From an uncultured Desulfomonile sp. (GTDB lineage: Bacteria > Desulfobacterota > Desulfomonilia > Desulfomonilales > Desulfomonilaceae): a stretch of DNA of 64,000 nt. The position numbers and the translations under genes are program-made. Position 1 is the stretch's first letter, and every line of letters starts with the position of its first letter. The stretch covers positions 1 to 64,000 of the forward strand of contig CAJBEZ010000033.1 in NCBI GenBank assembly GCA_903952205.1. Direction: 5' to 3'. Of this stretch, positions 24,742-33,704 are shown in pieces. The notes below the pieces were generated by a model. It was not told the DNA's origin and made no database searches. It saw only the letters and a list, made by a program, of their open reading frames with translations.

Positions 24742-24847
24742 CTTTTAAATCCTCCATTATATTTGTGTTGCACACTTTAGAATTCGCATATTTAAATTAC
24801 TCAAAAAAGTTAAATTTATCTCAGAACGCAATCGCTTGCAAACCAAC

Positions 24848-25423
24848 TTACCAATTTTCACAAAGTACCTCAAAATATGCCCGTGGGTGAGCACAGGCCG
24901 GACAGGATTCCGGCGCTTCAATTCCTTCATGCAGGTAGCCACAATTTATACAACGCCATACCACAGGCTTGTCTTTTTTGAAAACTTTGCCCGATTCAAT
25001 ATTTCTTAATAGATCAAGGTATCGCTTTTCATGCTGTTTTTCAGCAATACTTACGGCTTCCCAAATGAGCGCCGCCGCCTCAAAACCCTCTGATCTGGCG
25101 ACTTTTGCAAATCCCGGATAGAGTTCAGCCCATTCGAAATGTTCACCGGCGGCCGCCTCTTTTAGATTTTCCGCTGTAGCCGCGATGATGCCAGCGGGAA
25201 AGGCTGCCTGAATTAGAACTTCGCCGCCTTCAAGCTGCTTGAAGAATCGTTTCGCGTGTTCCTTTTCCTGGTTGGCTGTTTCCTCAAAAATTTGGGCAAT
25301 TTGAATCATGCCTTCTTTTCGAGCCTGAGATGAAAAATAGGTGTATCTGTTTCTAGCCTGAGATTCCCCTGCGAAAGACCCCAGTAAATTTTTTTCTGTC
25401 TCTGAACCTTTAATTGACGCCAT
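24848..25423 (-). CDS. rbr: Rubrerythrin
   Basis: A 191-residue rubrerythrin: an N-terminal four-helix di-iron domain (GSFAGESQARNRYTYFS; TANQEKEHAKRFF; EHFEWAELYPGFAKVAR; SIAEKQHEKRY) and a C-terminal rubredoxin domain (WRCINCGYLHEG...SCPACAHP). It reduces hydrogen peroxide. It sits directly downstream of a Fur/PerR-type regulator, the common peroxide-response arrangement in anaerobes. Confidence 0.97.
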   Translation of the reverse strand: MASIKGSETEKNLLGSFAGESQARNRYTYFSSQARKEGMIQIAQIFEETANQEKEHAKRFFKQLEGGEVLIQAAFPAGIIAATAENLKEAAAGEHFEWAELYPGFAKVARSEGFEAAALIWEAVSIAEKQHEKRYLDLLRNIESGKVFKKDKPVVWRCINCGYLHEGIEAPESCPACAHPRAYFEVLCENW

Positions 25424-25483
25424 TTAATAAATCCTCCTGATGATTTGCCATACGATTTAAACCGCACGGATACATTTTGAACA

Positions 25484-25915
25484 CTATCCAGAATTACTTT
25501 CACGCTCTACACAATTTTTCCCGACCAGTCGCTGACTGCGACATTCCGGACAAATACCTTCGAACTCGAGGCGATGCGAAATTATCTCATAATTGCCGGC
25601 AAGAGTCGCCGACTTGTTTAACGAATTCAAAAAGGGGAAATCCAGGTCATCCACCTTGCCACATTTGACGCAACGGACGTGATAGTGGTCGCCTGTCATT
25701 GCGTCGAAACGCTTCTTAGTGCCTGCTGTATCCAGCTTTTGAATCACTTTTGACTCCGCCAGTAATTCAAGATTCCTGTACACAGTCCCCAGGCTGATTT
25801 TGGGAATGCGTTTTCGCACTATCTCGTAAAGTTCATTGGCTGTGGGATGAGTTTTCAATCTTACCAACTCTTCCAATATCACTCTACGTTGAGACGTATC
25901 TCTCAGGTTTCCCAT
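25484..25915 (-). CDS. Fur-family regulator, probably PerR-like
   Basis: A 143-residue Fur-family protein: winged-helix N-terminus (RDTSQRRVILEELVRLKTHP, TANELYEIVRKRIPKISLGTVYRNLELL) and a metal-binding C-terminus (GDHYHVRCVKCGKVDDLDF with CPEC near the end, the structural zinc cysteines). The start at ATG 25915 has GTGAGG six bases upstream and fits the family better than the ATG at 25936. Position next to rubrerythrin and dfx suggests peroxide sensing (PerR) rather than iron uptake control. Confidence 0.87.
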   Translation of the reverse strand: MGNLRDTSQRRVILEELVRLKTHPTANELYEIVRKRIPKISLGTVYRNLELLAESKVIQKLDTAGTKKRFDAMTGDHYHVRCVKCGKVDDLDFPFLNSLNKSATLAGNYEIISHRLEFEGICPECRSQRLVGKNCVERESNSG

Positions 25916-25939
25916 GCCATGCCTCACGGCTATCATTAA

Positions 25940-25954
25940 TAGTAACTGTTACTA
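25940..25954. promoter_or_regulatory. PerR/Fur-type operator palindrome
   Basis: TAGTAAC-T-GTTACTA is a perfect 7-1-7 inverted repeat, the size and AT-rich style of Per/Fur boxes, 25 bases before the chosen regulator start. It would let the regulator control itself and the rubrerythrin/dfx genes downstream. No second copy was seen in front of rbr, dfx or the flavodiiron gene. Confidence 0.55.
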
Positions 25955-26074
25955 ATATAGCCATTCAGTCCGCATTGTCAAGCCCAAGTTTAGACCAAAT
26001 TATGCAGCCCAACCAAACTTTAGTCAAATTTCAGGGATCTGTTTCGCCTTCTTTTTTTATGACTGTTCGTCGGA

Positions 26075-27787
26075 CTATTTTTCAAACAGGTCCATGAAGG
26101 CAAATTTCGAAGAATCAAATAGTCCCTGATCCGTGATTTTTATCTCGGGTATAGGAGTCAGGGCCATAAAAGACAGAGTAGCGAATGGCGCTTCCAGACG
26201 ACACCCTAATTGTCGAGTGGCTGCGCCAAGATTGCGAAGATCGCCGCTGACTTCGGTTATCTGTCTGTCGGACATTAATCCGGCTATCTCGAGAGTCAGT
26301 GACGCGCTCACCACTCCATCACATACAACCGCCAGGCCGCCACCCATCTGCGCCACTGTTTTTACCGCAACCAGCATGTCGGAATCAGTGGCTCCGACCA
26401 CAACGATATTGTGGGAATCATGAGCTACAGATGAGGCGATTGCCCCTCGCTTCAGACCGAATCCCCGTATAAAACCTGTAGCATGAGCGCCGGAGCCGTG
26501 ATGTCGTTCAATCACAGATATCTTGAGCAAATCACGGTCGACATCCGCAGTAATCGAACCATCGACAATACAAGCTTTTTCTATCACTCTCCGGGTAACT
26601 ATTTGTCCGGGAATTACTTCAATTACGTTTATCGATTCTCCTCTGGCGGGTATTCTGAAATCCACTATTTTGTCCCAATTGACATTAAAACTCCTGGGAA
26701 GTGTGCCCGGGCCCTCGCTACGCCATGTCGGCGTCGGGCTTCCTTGTTCAAACACTTTGTTCCCCGAACTGTAGACCTGTTCTATTCCAAAATCGTCCAG
26801 ATCAGAGAGCACAACCAGATCAGCCCTGTAACCAGGTAAAATAGCGCCCAGTCCTTGTAGGCGAAAATAGCGGGCAGGGTTTATTGTGACCAACTGGATG
26901 GCGGTAATAGGGTCTACTCCTTTGCCTCGAACCCTTTTCAGCAAATAATTCAGGTGACCTCGTTCCAGAATGTCATCCGGATGCAAATCGTCGGATACGA
27001 GCATCATATTTCCGGAATTGTGTTTATTCATCAGAGGAATTAAAGAATCGAGGTTCTTGGCGGCCGAACCTTCCCGAATCATTATCCTCATCCCGGCGTC
27101 CAGCTTTTCCGAGGCTTCCTCTGTGGAGCAACATTCGTGGTCTGATCCTATGCCCGCATTCACATAGGCCATGAGATCCTTGCCCGTAAGTCCTGGAGCG
27201 TGACCATCGATTACTTTGTGCTTGAACACTTCGATTTTATCAAGAATGCCTGGGTCCATGAAAAGGACCCCCGGAAAGTTCATCATTTCAGCCAACCCGA
27301 GGATCCTCGGATTGTCCCTGAATGGGACCATATCGTCGGCGTTCAGAGATGCGCCGGATGTTTCAAAAGGCGTTGCAGGAACACACGAAGGAAACATCAC
27401 GTACACCCGCAGTGGAAGATTGGCGCTTGAATCAAGGATATATTGTATGCCTCTTATACCGTGAACATTCGCAATCTCATGGGGATCGGTGATTACGCAT
27501 GTCGTCCCCAAAGGCACGAGGTTCCGAGCTAATTCGGGGATACTTAGCATGCTTGATTCAAGATGGATATGACCGTCAATAAAGCCGGGGGAGACAAACG
27601 CCCCTCCTAGATCAACTCTACGCTTGGCCTCATATTCTCCGAATCCTATGATAATATCTTCATGTATGGCGATAGAAGTCGAATGAATCCGGCCGGAAAA
27701 GACATTAATGACCTTTCCGTTTGTCAGCAGCAAGTCTACTGGTTGATTTCCGATAGCCAGGCCAATCTTTTCCTTGAGGTCCATCAT
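26075..27787 (-). CDS. ade: Adenine deaminase
   Basis: A 570-residue amidohydrolase-superfamily protein with the metal-binding DGHIHLESSML and TDPHEIANVHG motifs, HAPGLTGKDLMAYVNAG, and the C-terminal ADE domain (HGSGAHATGFIRGFGLKRGA, ASSVAHDSHNIVVVG). It deaminates adenine to hypoxanthine. The start ATG 27787 follows GGGAG. It lies 52 bases downstream of the methylthioadenosine phosphorylase gene, whose product adenine it would recycle. Confidence 0.95.
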   Translation of the reverse strand: MMDLKEKIGLAIGNQPVDLLLTNGKVINVFSGRIHSTSIAIHEDIIIGFGEYEAKRRVDLGGAFVSPGFIDGHIHLESSMLSIPELARNLVPLGTTCVITDPHEIANVHGIRGIQYILDSSANLPLRVYVMFPSCVPATPFETSGASLNADDMVPFRDNPRILGLAEMMNFPGVLFMDPGILDKIEVFKHKVIDGHAPGLTGKDLMAYVNAGIGSDHECCSTEEASEKLDAGMRIMIREGSAAKNLDSLIPLMNKHNSGNMMLVSDDLHPDDILERGHLNYLLKRVRGKGVDPITAIQLVTINPARYFRLQGLGAILPGYRADLVVLSDLDDFGIEQVYSSGNKVFEQGSPTPTWRSEGPGTLPRSFNVNWDKIVDFRIPARGESINVIEVIPGQIVTRRVIEKACIVDGSITADVDRDLLKISVIERHHGSGAHATGFIRGFGLKRGAIASSVAHDSHNIVVVGATDSDMLVAVKTVAQMGGGLAVVCDGVVSASLTLEIAGLMSDRQITEVSGDLRNLGAATRQLGCRLEAPFATLSFMALTPIPEIKITDQGLFDSSKFAFMDLFEK

Positions 27788-27839
27788 GTCTCCCTTTGTT
27801 TCAAAGTCCACCGCTGTCTGAATGCGGCATGGCGTTTTC

Positions 27840-28625
27840 TCAGACCAGGGCCCCTTCAAGGGCCTTCCGGCATGAGCAGTTTTCGAAATTTATTTCAGGC
27901 GCCGCCGCTGTAAAAATTTTCTTCACGTTATCAACGTTATTTTTCATTGTGGACGCTATCATCTCCCATGTTACCGGTTCATCGGAATGACGCCAACAGT
28001 CGTAATCGGTGCTCATGGCAACCGCAGCGTAACATATCCCCGCTTCCCTCGCTAAAATTACTTCGGGTACAGTTGACATGTTGATTATATCGGCTCCCAA
28101 CATACGAAACATGTTGCTTTCAGCTCTTGTGGAAAAGCGAGGCCCTTCGATGGTGACAACCGCTCCTTTAGAATGGGACCTTATTCCCTGTTTTACCGCC
28201 GCATCGATCAGGCATTCTGTAAGCCGTGCGCAAAATGGATCGGCCATTGAAACATGCGCAACCTGATCCCCTTCGTGAAAAGTTAATTTCCGGTTTTTTG
28301 TCCAATCAATAAACTGATCTGGAAATACAAGGTGGCCGGGTTCAATTTCTTCACGCAATGATCCGCATGCTGTTGTCGCTATGATATGGGTAACTCCCAG
28401 TTCTTTCAAAGCCCAGATATTGGCTCTGTAGTTTACTTGCGCAGGCGCTATTCGATGTCCTTTCCCATGGCGATTCATAAGAACGATCTCAGTGGTACCC
28501 AGTTTTCCGATTATTGGGTCCGCTGAAAGATGGCCAAATGGCGTTCCCATTTTGATTGACTTGACTGAAGTTAGAAAATCAGGGTCATCAAAACCTGATC
28601 CTCCAATGATTCCTATTTTTATCAA
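27840..28625 (-). CDS. mtnP: S-methyl-5'-thioadenosine phosphorylase
   Basis: A 261-residue nucleoside phosphorylase: KIGIIGGSGFDDPDFL, the phosphate-site RHGKGHRIAPAQVNYRAN, ATTACGSLREEIEPG, IEGPRFSTRAES and NMSTVPEVILAREAGICYA with STDYDCW, the combination typical of MTA phosphorylases rather than general purine phosphorylases. It splits MTA into adenine and methylthioribose-1-phosphate. I take the TTG at 28625 as start because GGAG lies six bases upstream and the family N-terminus begins there; an ATG exists at 28673. Confidence 0.93.
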   Translation of the reverse strand: MIKIGIIGGSGFDDPDFLTSVKSIKMGTPFGHLSADPIIGKLGTTEIVLMNRHGKGHRIAPAQVNYRANIWALKELGVTHIIATTACGSLREEIEPGHLVFPDQFIDWTKNRKLTFHEGDQVAHVSMADPFCARLTECLIDAAVKQGIRSHSKGAVVTIEGPRFSTRAESNMFRMLGADIINMSTVPEVILAREAGICYAAVAMSTDYDCWRHSDEPVTWEMIASTMKNNVDNVKKIFTAAAPEINFENCSCRKALEGALV

Positions 28626-28795
28626 ATTCTTCTCCTCGATATTCGGTTTAAATAGACGCTTATTCCACGCCATTCACTTTTATGGGCCTGTCTGATTTTC
28701 TTTTCTAAAAAGATTATGGCTTTTCAGCGCTTTATGGATTGACATTACAATATGTTATGCAATAGATTTTGAATTGTAAATGAATTTCAGAGCTA

Positions 28796-30685
28796 ATGAT
28801 CAATTTGGGAGGAACTACGCAACTGCACTCCTTCAAGTTAAATAAAATGGTATTATTGTTCGTTATTGTTGGGGTTTTTTGCTGTTCATCTTCTGCGCTG
28901 ACTGCTGAAAACGAGCCAGGTGGCGTTAGTTCTTTTCTGGGGGTCAAGAAAATGGATCGGGTTGGAAAGTCGAAACCTCAGCCCGACGGTGTTCCTGACG
29001 CGGTTTTTTCCATGTCTTTCAGTACCCCTCTAGCTGATAAGAAAATAGAGGAAATTGAAATCAAGTCATCAAATCCGTCCAAGATGTGGACATCCAACAT
29101 TGGAGAAACCAATTCGGATTTTTTGGGGGTTGCGCTGGCTAAGAGCCCTTCTGATATCTTGAACAGAAAAGAAGGTGAACTGAAGTCACGAACTTTGAAT
29201 GACCAGAATTTACTGTTTTTTGTGACTGATGACGGTCTTTTTTCCAAAGAAAGCCGTAACTATCAGATAAGAGTGGTCTTTACCGATGGGGAAGTATTCT
29301 CGAGCAAGGTCATAGAGGATTCTACCCCAACGGCGGCGCCGGGGACATCAAGCCAAGGTGTCTACCCTGTCAGAATGTCGGCGTTTTTGAAAGGTATTTC
29401 AAATTATGACGCGGTTGGTCCAGACAAGAAAATCGAGGGAGATAACAAGCCGGACGGCCTGTTTGTATTGACTCTGGAGACTAAGGACAGGGAAATTGCC
29501 GCCATAGAGATCAAAAACATAGAAGGTGAAACGGCTTCATGGGACACTATCCCAAATAGCGGGAATCCTCCTATAGGAGTCGCTCTGACATCAGACCCCA
29601 CCAAACTGGTTAATGAACTGGACGGATCTTTTAAGATCAGGGTTAAAGACAAGATTGACCTCAATCTGTACATTGCGGACAAAGGGGTTGTAGAAAGAGG
29701 TAAAACAGACTTCAGGATCAACGTCGCTTTTTCGGATGGACAAATCTACTGGGCCAGGGTTGAAAAGGTTTCTGATGTCGACAAGGGCTCCCCGGAACCT
29801 TCGGGGTCAGAAACCAGTAAGAATCAGGTCAATTTCCTTGGCGAGTGGCTGGGTTTTTTCCCTACTGACGCCGTTGGGCCATATCCTGAAATAAAGCCTG
29901 ATGGAAAACCGGATGCGGTTTTCGGATTGGACATAGACGTCAATCCAAAAAACACGATTACTGGTGTTGAAATCAACAGCGTTACCGGGATCGCGAGAAA
30001 GTGGGGCACGTCAGGGACATCACCGGGCGCCTGGGGTTTGGCCGTAGCTTATCAGAGGGCCCCAACCGCGCTTCTGAACAAACCTGATGGATCCATATCC
30101 ATTCCGATAGACGGACGAACGCAATTCTACATTTACGCTTCCGACCCTGGTGACCTGGCCAAAACAAACCAGGAACTTAGAATCATCGTCCGCCTGGGTG
30201 ACGGCTCCTATTACCAGCAAATGGTCAAAAAGGCCCTTGCGACCACTTCGACTGTGGCTCCGGAGACTGAGTCACGTCCAAAAGCCAAGGGCTTGATAAC
30301 CTGTGAGTTTAGAGGTTTCATAGCCGACCTGGTTAATAATTCTACACACCCGGGCAAAGACGGATATCTTGACGGCACTTTCATCGTTAAACTTCAGGTG
30401 GAAGACAAAAAACTTCTCAGGGTTGATGTGACCGGACCAGATGGGTCAATCCAGTGGTCCAGCGACCCTAAAGCTCCTGTGATGTTTTTGGGCGTCGCCT
30501 TGTACCCAAAAATTTATCAGCTCATAAATGTCAAGCCCGGCCCGTTAAGTGTTCCAGTGACAGGCAGGAGAACCATATACCTTTACGCCGCAGACAATGG
30601 CCTATTGTCCGACCCGAAATCCCGATTGACTGTGACGGCCTTTTTTACCGACAAGACTTCATTATCGGCTGATGTAGTCAAGTGA
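28796..30685 (+). CDS. Exported protein made of four tandem ~140-residue repeats
   Basis: A 629-residue protein I do not recognise. After a signal peptide (about 15-37) come four related repeats (roughly 45-175, 192-330, 347-475 and 497-629). Each opens with a PDGxPDAVF-like aspartate/glycine motif (GKSKPQPDGVPDAVF; GDNKPDGLFVL; EIKPDGKPDAVFGL; KDGYLDGTFIV), has a tryptophan and a GVAL segment mid-way, and ends with a YxADxG and xxFxDG strand pair. The domains look all-beta and may bind calcium through the aspartates. Linkers are Pro/Ser/Thr-rich. An outer-surface or periplasmic binding/structural role is inferred. Confidence 0.75.
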   Translation: MINLGGTTQLHSFKLNKMVLLFVIVGVFCCSSSALTAENEPGGVSSFLGVKKMDRVGKSKPQPDGVPDAVFSMSFSTPLADKKIEEIEIKSSNPSKMWTSNIGETNSDFLGVALAKSPSDILNRKEGELKSRTLNDQNLLFFVTDDGLFSKESRNYQIRVVFTDGEVFSSKVIEDSTPTAAPGTSSQGVYPVRMSAFLKGISNYDAVGPDKKIEGDNKPDGLFVLTLETKDREIAAIEIKNIEGETASWDTIPNSGNPPIGVALTSDPTKLVNELDGSFKIRVKDKIDLNLYIADKGVVERGKTDFRINVAFSDGQIYWARVEKVSDVDKGSPEPSGSETSKNQVNFLGEWLGFFPTDAVGPYPEIKPDGKPDAVFGLDIDVNPKNTITGVEINSVTGIARKWGTSGTSPGAWGLAVAYQRAPTALLNKPDGSISIPIDGRTQFYIYASDPGDLAKTNQELRIIVRLGDGSYYQQMVKKALATTSTVAPETESRPKAKGLITCEFRGFIADLVNNSTHPGKDGYLDGTFIVKLQVEDKKLLRVDVTGPDGSIQWSSDPKAPVMFLGVALYPKIYQLINVKPGPLSVPVTGRRTIYLYAADNGLLSDPKSRLTVTAFFTDKTSLSADVVK

Positions 30686-30823
30686 GTTTCCCAAAAACAT
30701 TTCCCGTCCAAAATTGATTTATGACCGTCTTGACATGCGAAGGACCGTTAGCTATTGTCAAATCCGTTTTGATTTCCTGATTTAGTTATTTAAGAATGGC
30801 CGCTCGTCGGATTGGAGGTCACG

Positions 30824-31486
30824 GTGATTGTCGCCAAACCGAAACCATTTCCAGAAGTGGTTGAAATGTTGAAGTATTTTTCCAAGGTTTTGGTTGCGGG
30901 CTGCGGGACTTGTGTAGCGGTATGCCTTGCCGGCGGAGAAAAAGAAGCGGGATTAATGGCGACGCAACTGGGACTTGTTTTTAGAGATCGTGATTTTAAA
31001 ACTTCGGCGGTTACTGTTGAGCGCCAATGTGACCGGGAGTTCCTAGCTTTATTGAAAGAGCACGTTGCGCAGGCCGACGCTGTGCTATCCCTTGCCTGCG
31101 GGGCCGGAATTCAGTTTCTAGCTGAAATGTATCCTGAAAAGCCTGTTTTTCCTGGGGTGGACACAAGCTTCATAGGGGTTAATGAAGGCGCAGGGGTTTG
31201 GGGCGAGCGCTGCAGAGCGTGCAATCAATGCTACCTCGCGTTAACCGGGGGCATCTGCCCTGTTACAATGTGTGCCAAGGGACTTCTGAACGGACCCTGT
31301 GGAGGTCCTTCCAAAGGAAAATGCGAGACAAGTCCTGATCGTGACTGCGCATGGGTTCAGATAATTGATCGACTTAAAAGCCAATCCCGTCTTGATATTC
31401 TCTCAAAGATTACACCCCCTCGAAATTACAGTCTTGACGAGAACCCCGCAAAGTTGGTTCGGGAAGATTATCAAAAAAGATTTTGA
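30824..31486 (+). CDS. MetV-like methylenetetrahydrofolate reductase C-terminal domain protein
   Basis: A 220-residue cysteine-rich protein of the MTHFR_C (MetV) family: a VAGCGTCVAVCLAGG motif near the N-terminus, a central ACGAGIQFLAE, then RCRACNQCYLALTGGICPVT and CAKGLLNGPCGGPSKGKCE. MetV normally partners MetF in MetFV-type methylene-THF reductases of acetogens and sulfate reducers and carries Fe-S clusters and/or zinc. No metF is next to it here. GTG 30824 with GGAGG five bases upstream is preferred over TTG 30812. Confidence 0.85.
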   Translation: MIVAKPKPFPEVVEMLKYFSKVLVAGCGTCVAVCLAGGEKEAGLMATQLGLVFRDRDFKTSAVTVERQCDREFLALLKEHVAQADAVLSLACGAGIQFLAEMYPEKPVFPGVDTSFIGVNEGAGVWGERCRACNQCYLALTGGICPVTMCAKGLLNGPCGGPSKGKCETSPDRDCAWVQIIDRLKSQSRLDILSKITPPRNYSLDENPAKLVREDYQKRF

Positions 31487-31517
31487 GGCTGATTTTCATT
31501 TAGGAGTTTGAGAGCTC

Positions 31518-32180
31518 ATGAATCTGTCGGATAGCATTCTCAACAGAAAGAGCGTCAGAGCTTTTCTCCCGGACCCTGTTTCTCGCTCTACCGTTTCAGA
31601 GATAGTTGAGTTGGCCCGTTGGTCTCCGTCCTGGGGTAACACTCAACCGTGGGAAATAATTGTAGCGGACGGCGCAAAAGCCAAGCGGCTTGGAGAAGCC
31701 TTCGAGACTGAAGGCAGGAAAAAAACCGCTCCTCGACCTGACATCACTATGCCGTTTGAATTTGCGGGAGTGTACAGGGATCGCTACATGGACCTCGGCA
31801 GGAATCTCCTTAACTCCATGGGCATAGAGCGTGACGACCAAGTAGCCAGGTTGAATCATTACCTGAACATGTACACCTTCTTTGGGGCGCCGACGGTAAT
31901 ATATTTGGTGATTGATGAGGGACTCAATGTTCCCTATGCATGTCTCGACATTGGCTCCATAGGCGTTACAATGTGTTACGCAGCCATGGAATACGGCCTG
32001 GGAACAATATTTCTGGCGGCGTCAGTCCATTTTCCGGATATTGTCAGAGAGATTCTTGATATACCGCAGAACAAGAAACTGATTATAGGCATAGCCATAG
32101 GCTACCCTGACAAGAGTAGGCCGGCAGCTATTTTTCGAAGTGATCGGGCCTCAATTGACGATATTTGCCGGTTTGCTTGA
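31518..32180 (+). CDS. Nitroreductase-family FMN protein
   Basis: A 220-residue protein with the nitroreductase fold: SILNRKSVRAFLPDPVSRST (FMN phosphate contacts), ARWSPSWGNTQPWEIIVADG, a dimer-interface helix, and GLGTIFLAASVHFP with IGIAIGYPD near the C-terminus. It should bind FMN and use NAD(P)H to reduce quinones, nitro compounds or other acceptors; the natural substrate is unknown. It lies 31 bases after the MetV-like gene and may share its transcript. Confidence 0.87.
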   Translation: MNLSDSILNRKSVRAFLPDPVSRSTVSEIVELARWSPSWGNTQPWEIIVADGAKAKRLGEAFETEGRKKTAPRPDITMPFEFAGVYRDRYMDLGRNLLNSMGIERDDQVARLNHYLNMYTFFGAPTVIYLVIDEGLNVPYACLDIGSIGVTMCYAAMEYGLGTIFLAASVHFPDIVREILDIPQNKKLIIGIAIGYPDKSRPAAIFRSDRASIDDICRFA

Positions 32181-32339
32181 CCAGTTGTTAGTTGATTGTC
32201 CGTTTGTTTGTGTCATGATTTTTAATTGACGGATTTCATTAAAAAGGATTAGATCTAGAATTGGATATGGATTGTTGATGGTGATGAGCGAAGTTTCTAA
32301 TTTAAGCGCCATAATTGATTCGGGAGCACAAATAACGCC

Positions 32340-33266
32340 ATGAAACGGCGTGATTTCATTAAATCGATAGGATTGGCAGGGGCTATTTCAATTCTTCCCC
32401 GTGGGACGTCTACAGCGTCTGCGAAGAAGCGAGGCTATAGTCCGTCACTTCAGCCTAATAGCGACAAAACCAATCCCAATATGCCCTTCGCTCTGTGTAG
32501 TAACCCATCCGGTGGCTTCCTGGTTACAGACCCGTCGCTTTACCGAGTCTTCAGAATCACTGGCGCCTTGGAGGTCACGGGATCATTCGGCAGTCCCGGA
32601 TCAGCCCCATCCAGTTTCAATTATCCGAAAGGTATCGCCGTTGACGGAGAGGGCCGCATCTATGTTGCGGATTCGAACAACTGCAGGATTCAAATCTTCG
32701 AACCGTCAGGCGATCTGCTTAAAATAGTCGGTGGTGTTGGATCCATAGGAGGGCTATTCGCTACGCCTCAAGGTCTTTGCATAGATTCTCCCGACAGAAT
32801 GCTGGTAGCCGACACAAGAAACCACAGGATACAGGTTTTTCATTCTTTTGAATTGGCGGCCGTTATTGGCGAACTCGGCGACGCTGAAAATCAATTCCGT
32901 CTGCCGACTGCGGTTCAGGTATCTCCAGATGGAGAAATATTGGTACTGGATAGTAAACACGGCCAGGTAAAATTCTTTGACAAGGACGGAAATTTCAAGA
33001 GGAGTTTTTCCCGAGTGGGAAATGAGGCCGGTATGCTTAACGCGCCTCAGGGCATGGTTCTCGACTCTAACGGCGCAATCCTGATAGCTGACACCGGCAA
33101 CCACAGAGTGCAGAAATTTGATCTCAAAGGAAGTCTGCTCGCTGTATTGGAATTTGACGCCTCCGGATTACCTATTTTCCTGTCCCCGACAGGCATTAGC
33201 GCCAAAGAAGGTTCATATTACGTCGCCGATTCCGGTAGGGGCGCTGTAATTAAAGTTTCAATGTGA
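32340..33266 (+). CDS. Tat-exported NHL-repeat beta-propeller protein
   Basis: A 308-residue protein with a twin-arginine signal (KRRDFIKSIGLAGAISIL) followed by a six-bladed NHL propeller; blade motifs such as FNYPKGIAVDGEGRIYVADS, NCRIQIFEPSG and LIADTGNHRVQKFD repeat with about 45-residue spacing. Tat export suggests folding in the cytosol, perhaps with a cofactor. NHL propellers serve as scaffolds or lyases. It lies just before the redox cluster and may be an associated periplasmic subunit. Confidence 0.85.
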   Translation: MKRRDFIKSIGLAGAISILPRGTSTASAKKRGYSPSLQPNSDKTNPNMPFALCSNPSGGFLVTDPSLYRVFRITGALEVTGSFGSPGSAPSSFNYPKGIAVDGEGRIYVADSNNCRIQIFEPSGDLLKIVGGVGSIGGLFATPQGLCIDSPDRMLVADTRNHRIQVFHSFELAAVIGELGDAENQFRLPTAVQVSPDGEILVLDSKHGQVKFFDKDGNFKRSFSRVGNEAGMLNAPQGMVLDSNGAILIADTGNHRVQKFDLKGSLLAVLEFDASGLPIFLSPTGISAKEGSYYVADSGRGAVIKVSM

Positions 33267-33307
33267 TTCGCCTGCAAGGGCGTTCCTGAGCATTAGGCCG
33301 TTTTTTT

Positions 33308-33643
33308 ATGGACATTGAACAGATCACTTTGTTGTTTCTGATCGCAATATTCGCCCTGGCTGAAATCTACAGGGCAAGGAGATCTGTAAGGGGCATAGTC
33401 ATATCTTTGGAGGAACCCGGACCCTTTAATTTCTTTGGAGAATTTAGGACAGCGGTGGTCAGGCTCTCTTCCGGAAAGAAAGTGGAAGCGAGGATGACAT
33501 CCTGCACGGCATGTTTAGGTAAAATAGAATTGGGTTCAGAAGTAAAGATTTATAGCGCATCGGATGGTTATCAGATTGATCCGGTCTGGTTCAGGTCCAT
33601 TAAGAATTGCGGTGTTACGGATTCGTGTCGCCGTGGGTCATGA
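33308..33643 (+). CDS. Small membrane-anchored hypothetical protein
   Basis: A 111-residue protein with one N-terminal membrane segment (about 6-20) and a soluble strand-rich domain (RGIVISLEEPGPFNFFGEF, AVVRLSSGKKVEARMTSC). Four cysteines follow (SCTACLG and NCGVTDSC), so a metal site or disulfides are possible. No family recognised. It starts 42 bases after the NHL gene and ends 62 bases before the transporter gene. Confidence 0.6.
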   Translation: MDIEQITLLFLIAIFALAEIYRARRSVRGIVISLEEPGPFNFFGEFRTAVVRLSSGKKVEARMTSCTACLGKIELGSEVKIYSASDGYQIDPVWFRSIKNCGVTDSCRRGS

Positions 33644-33704
33644 TCTGTTTTAGTTCCGACTCTGGTTTTGAATCTAAAAGTCATCAAGAATAGCGGAGAC
33701 CTTT

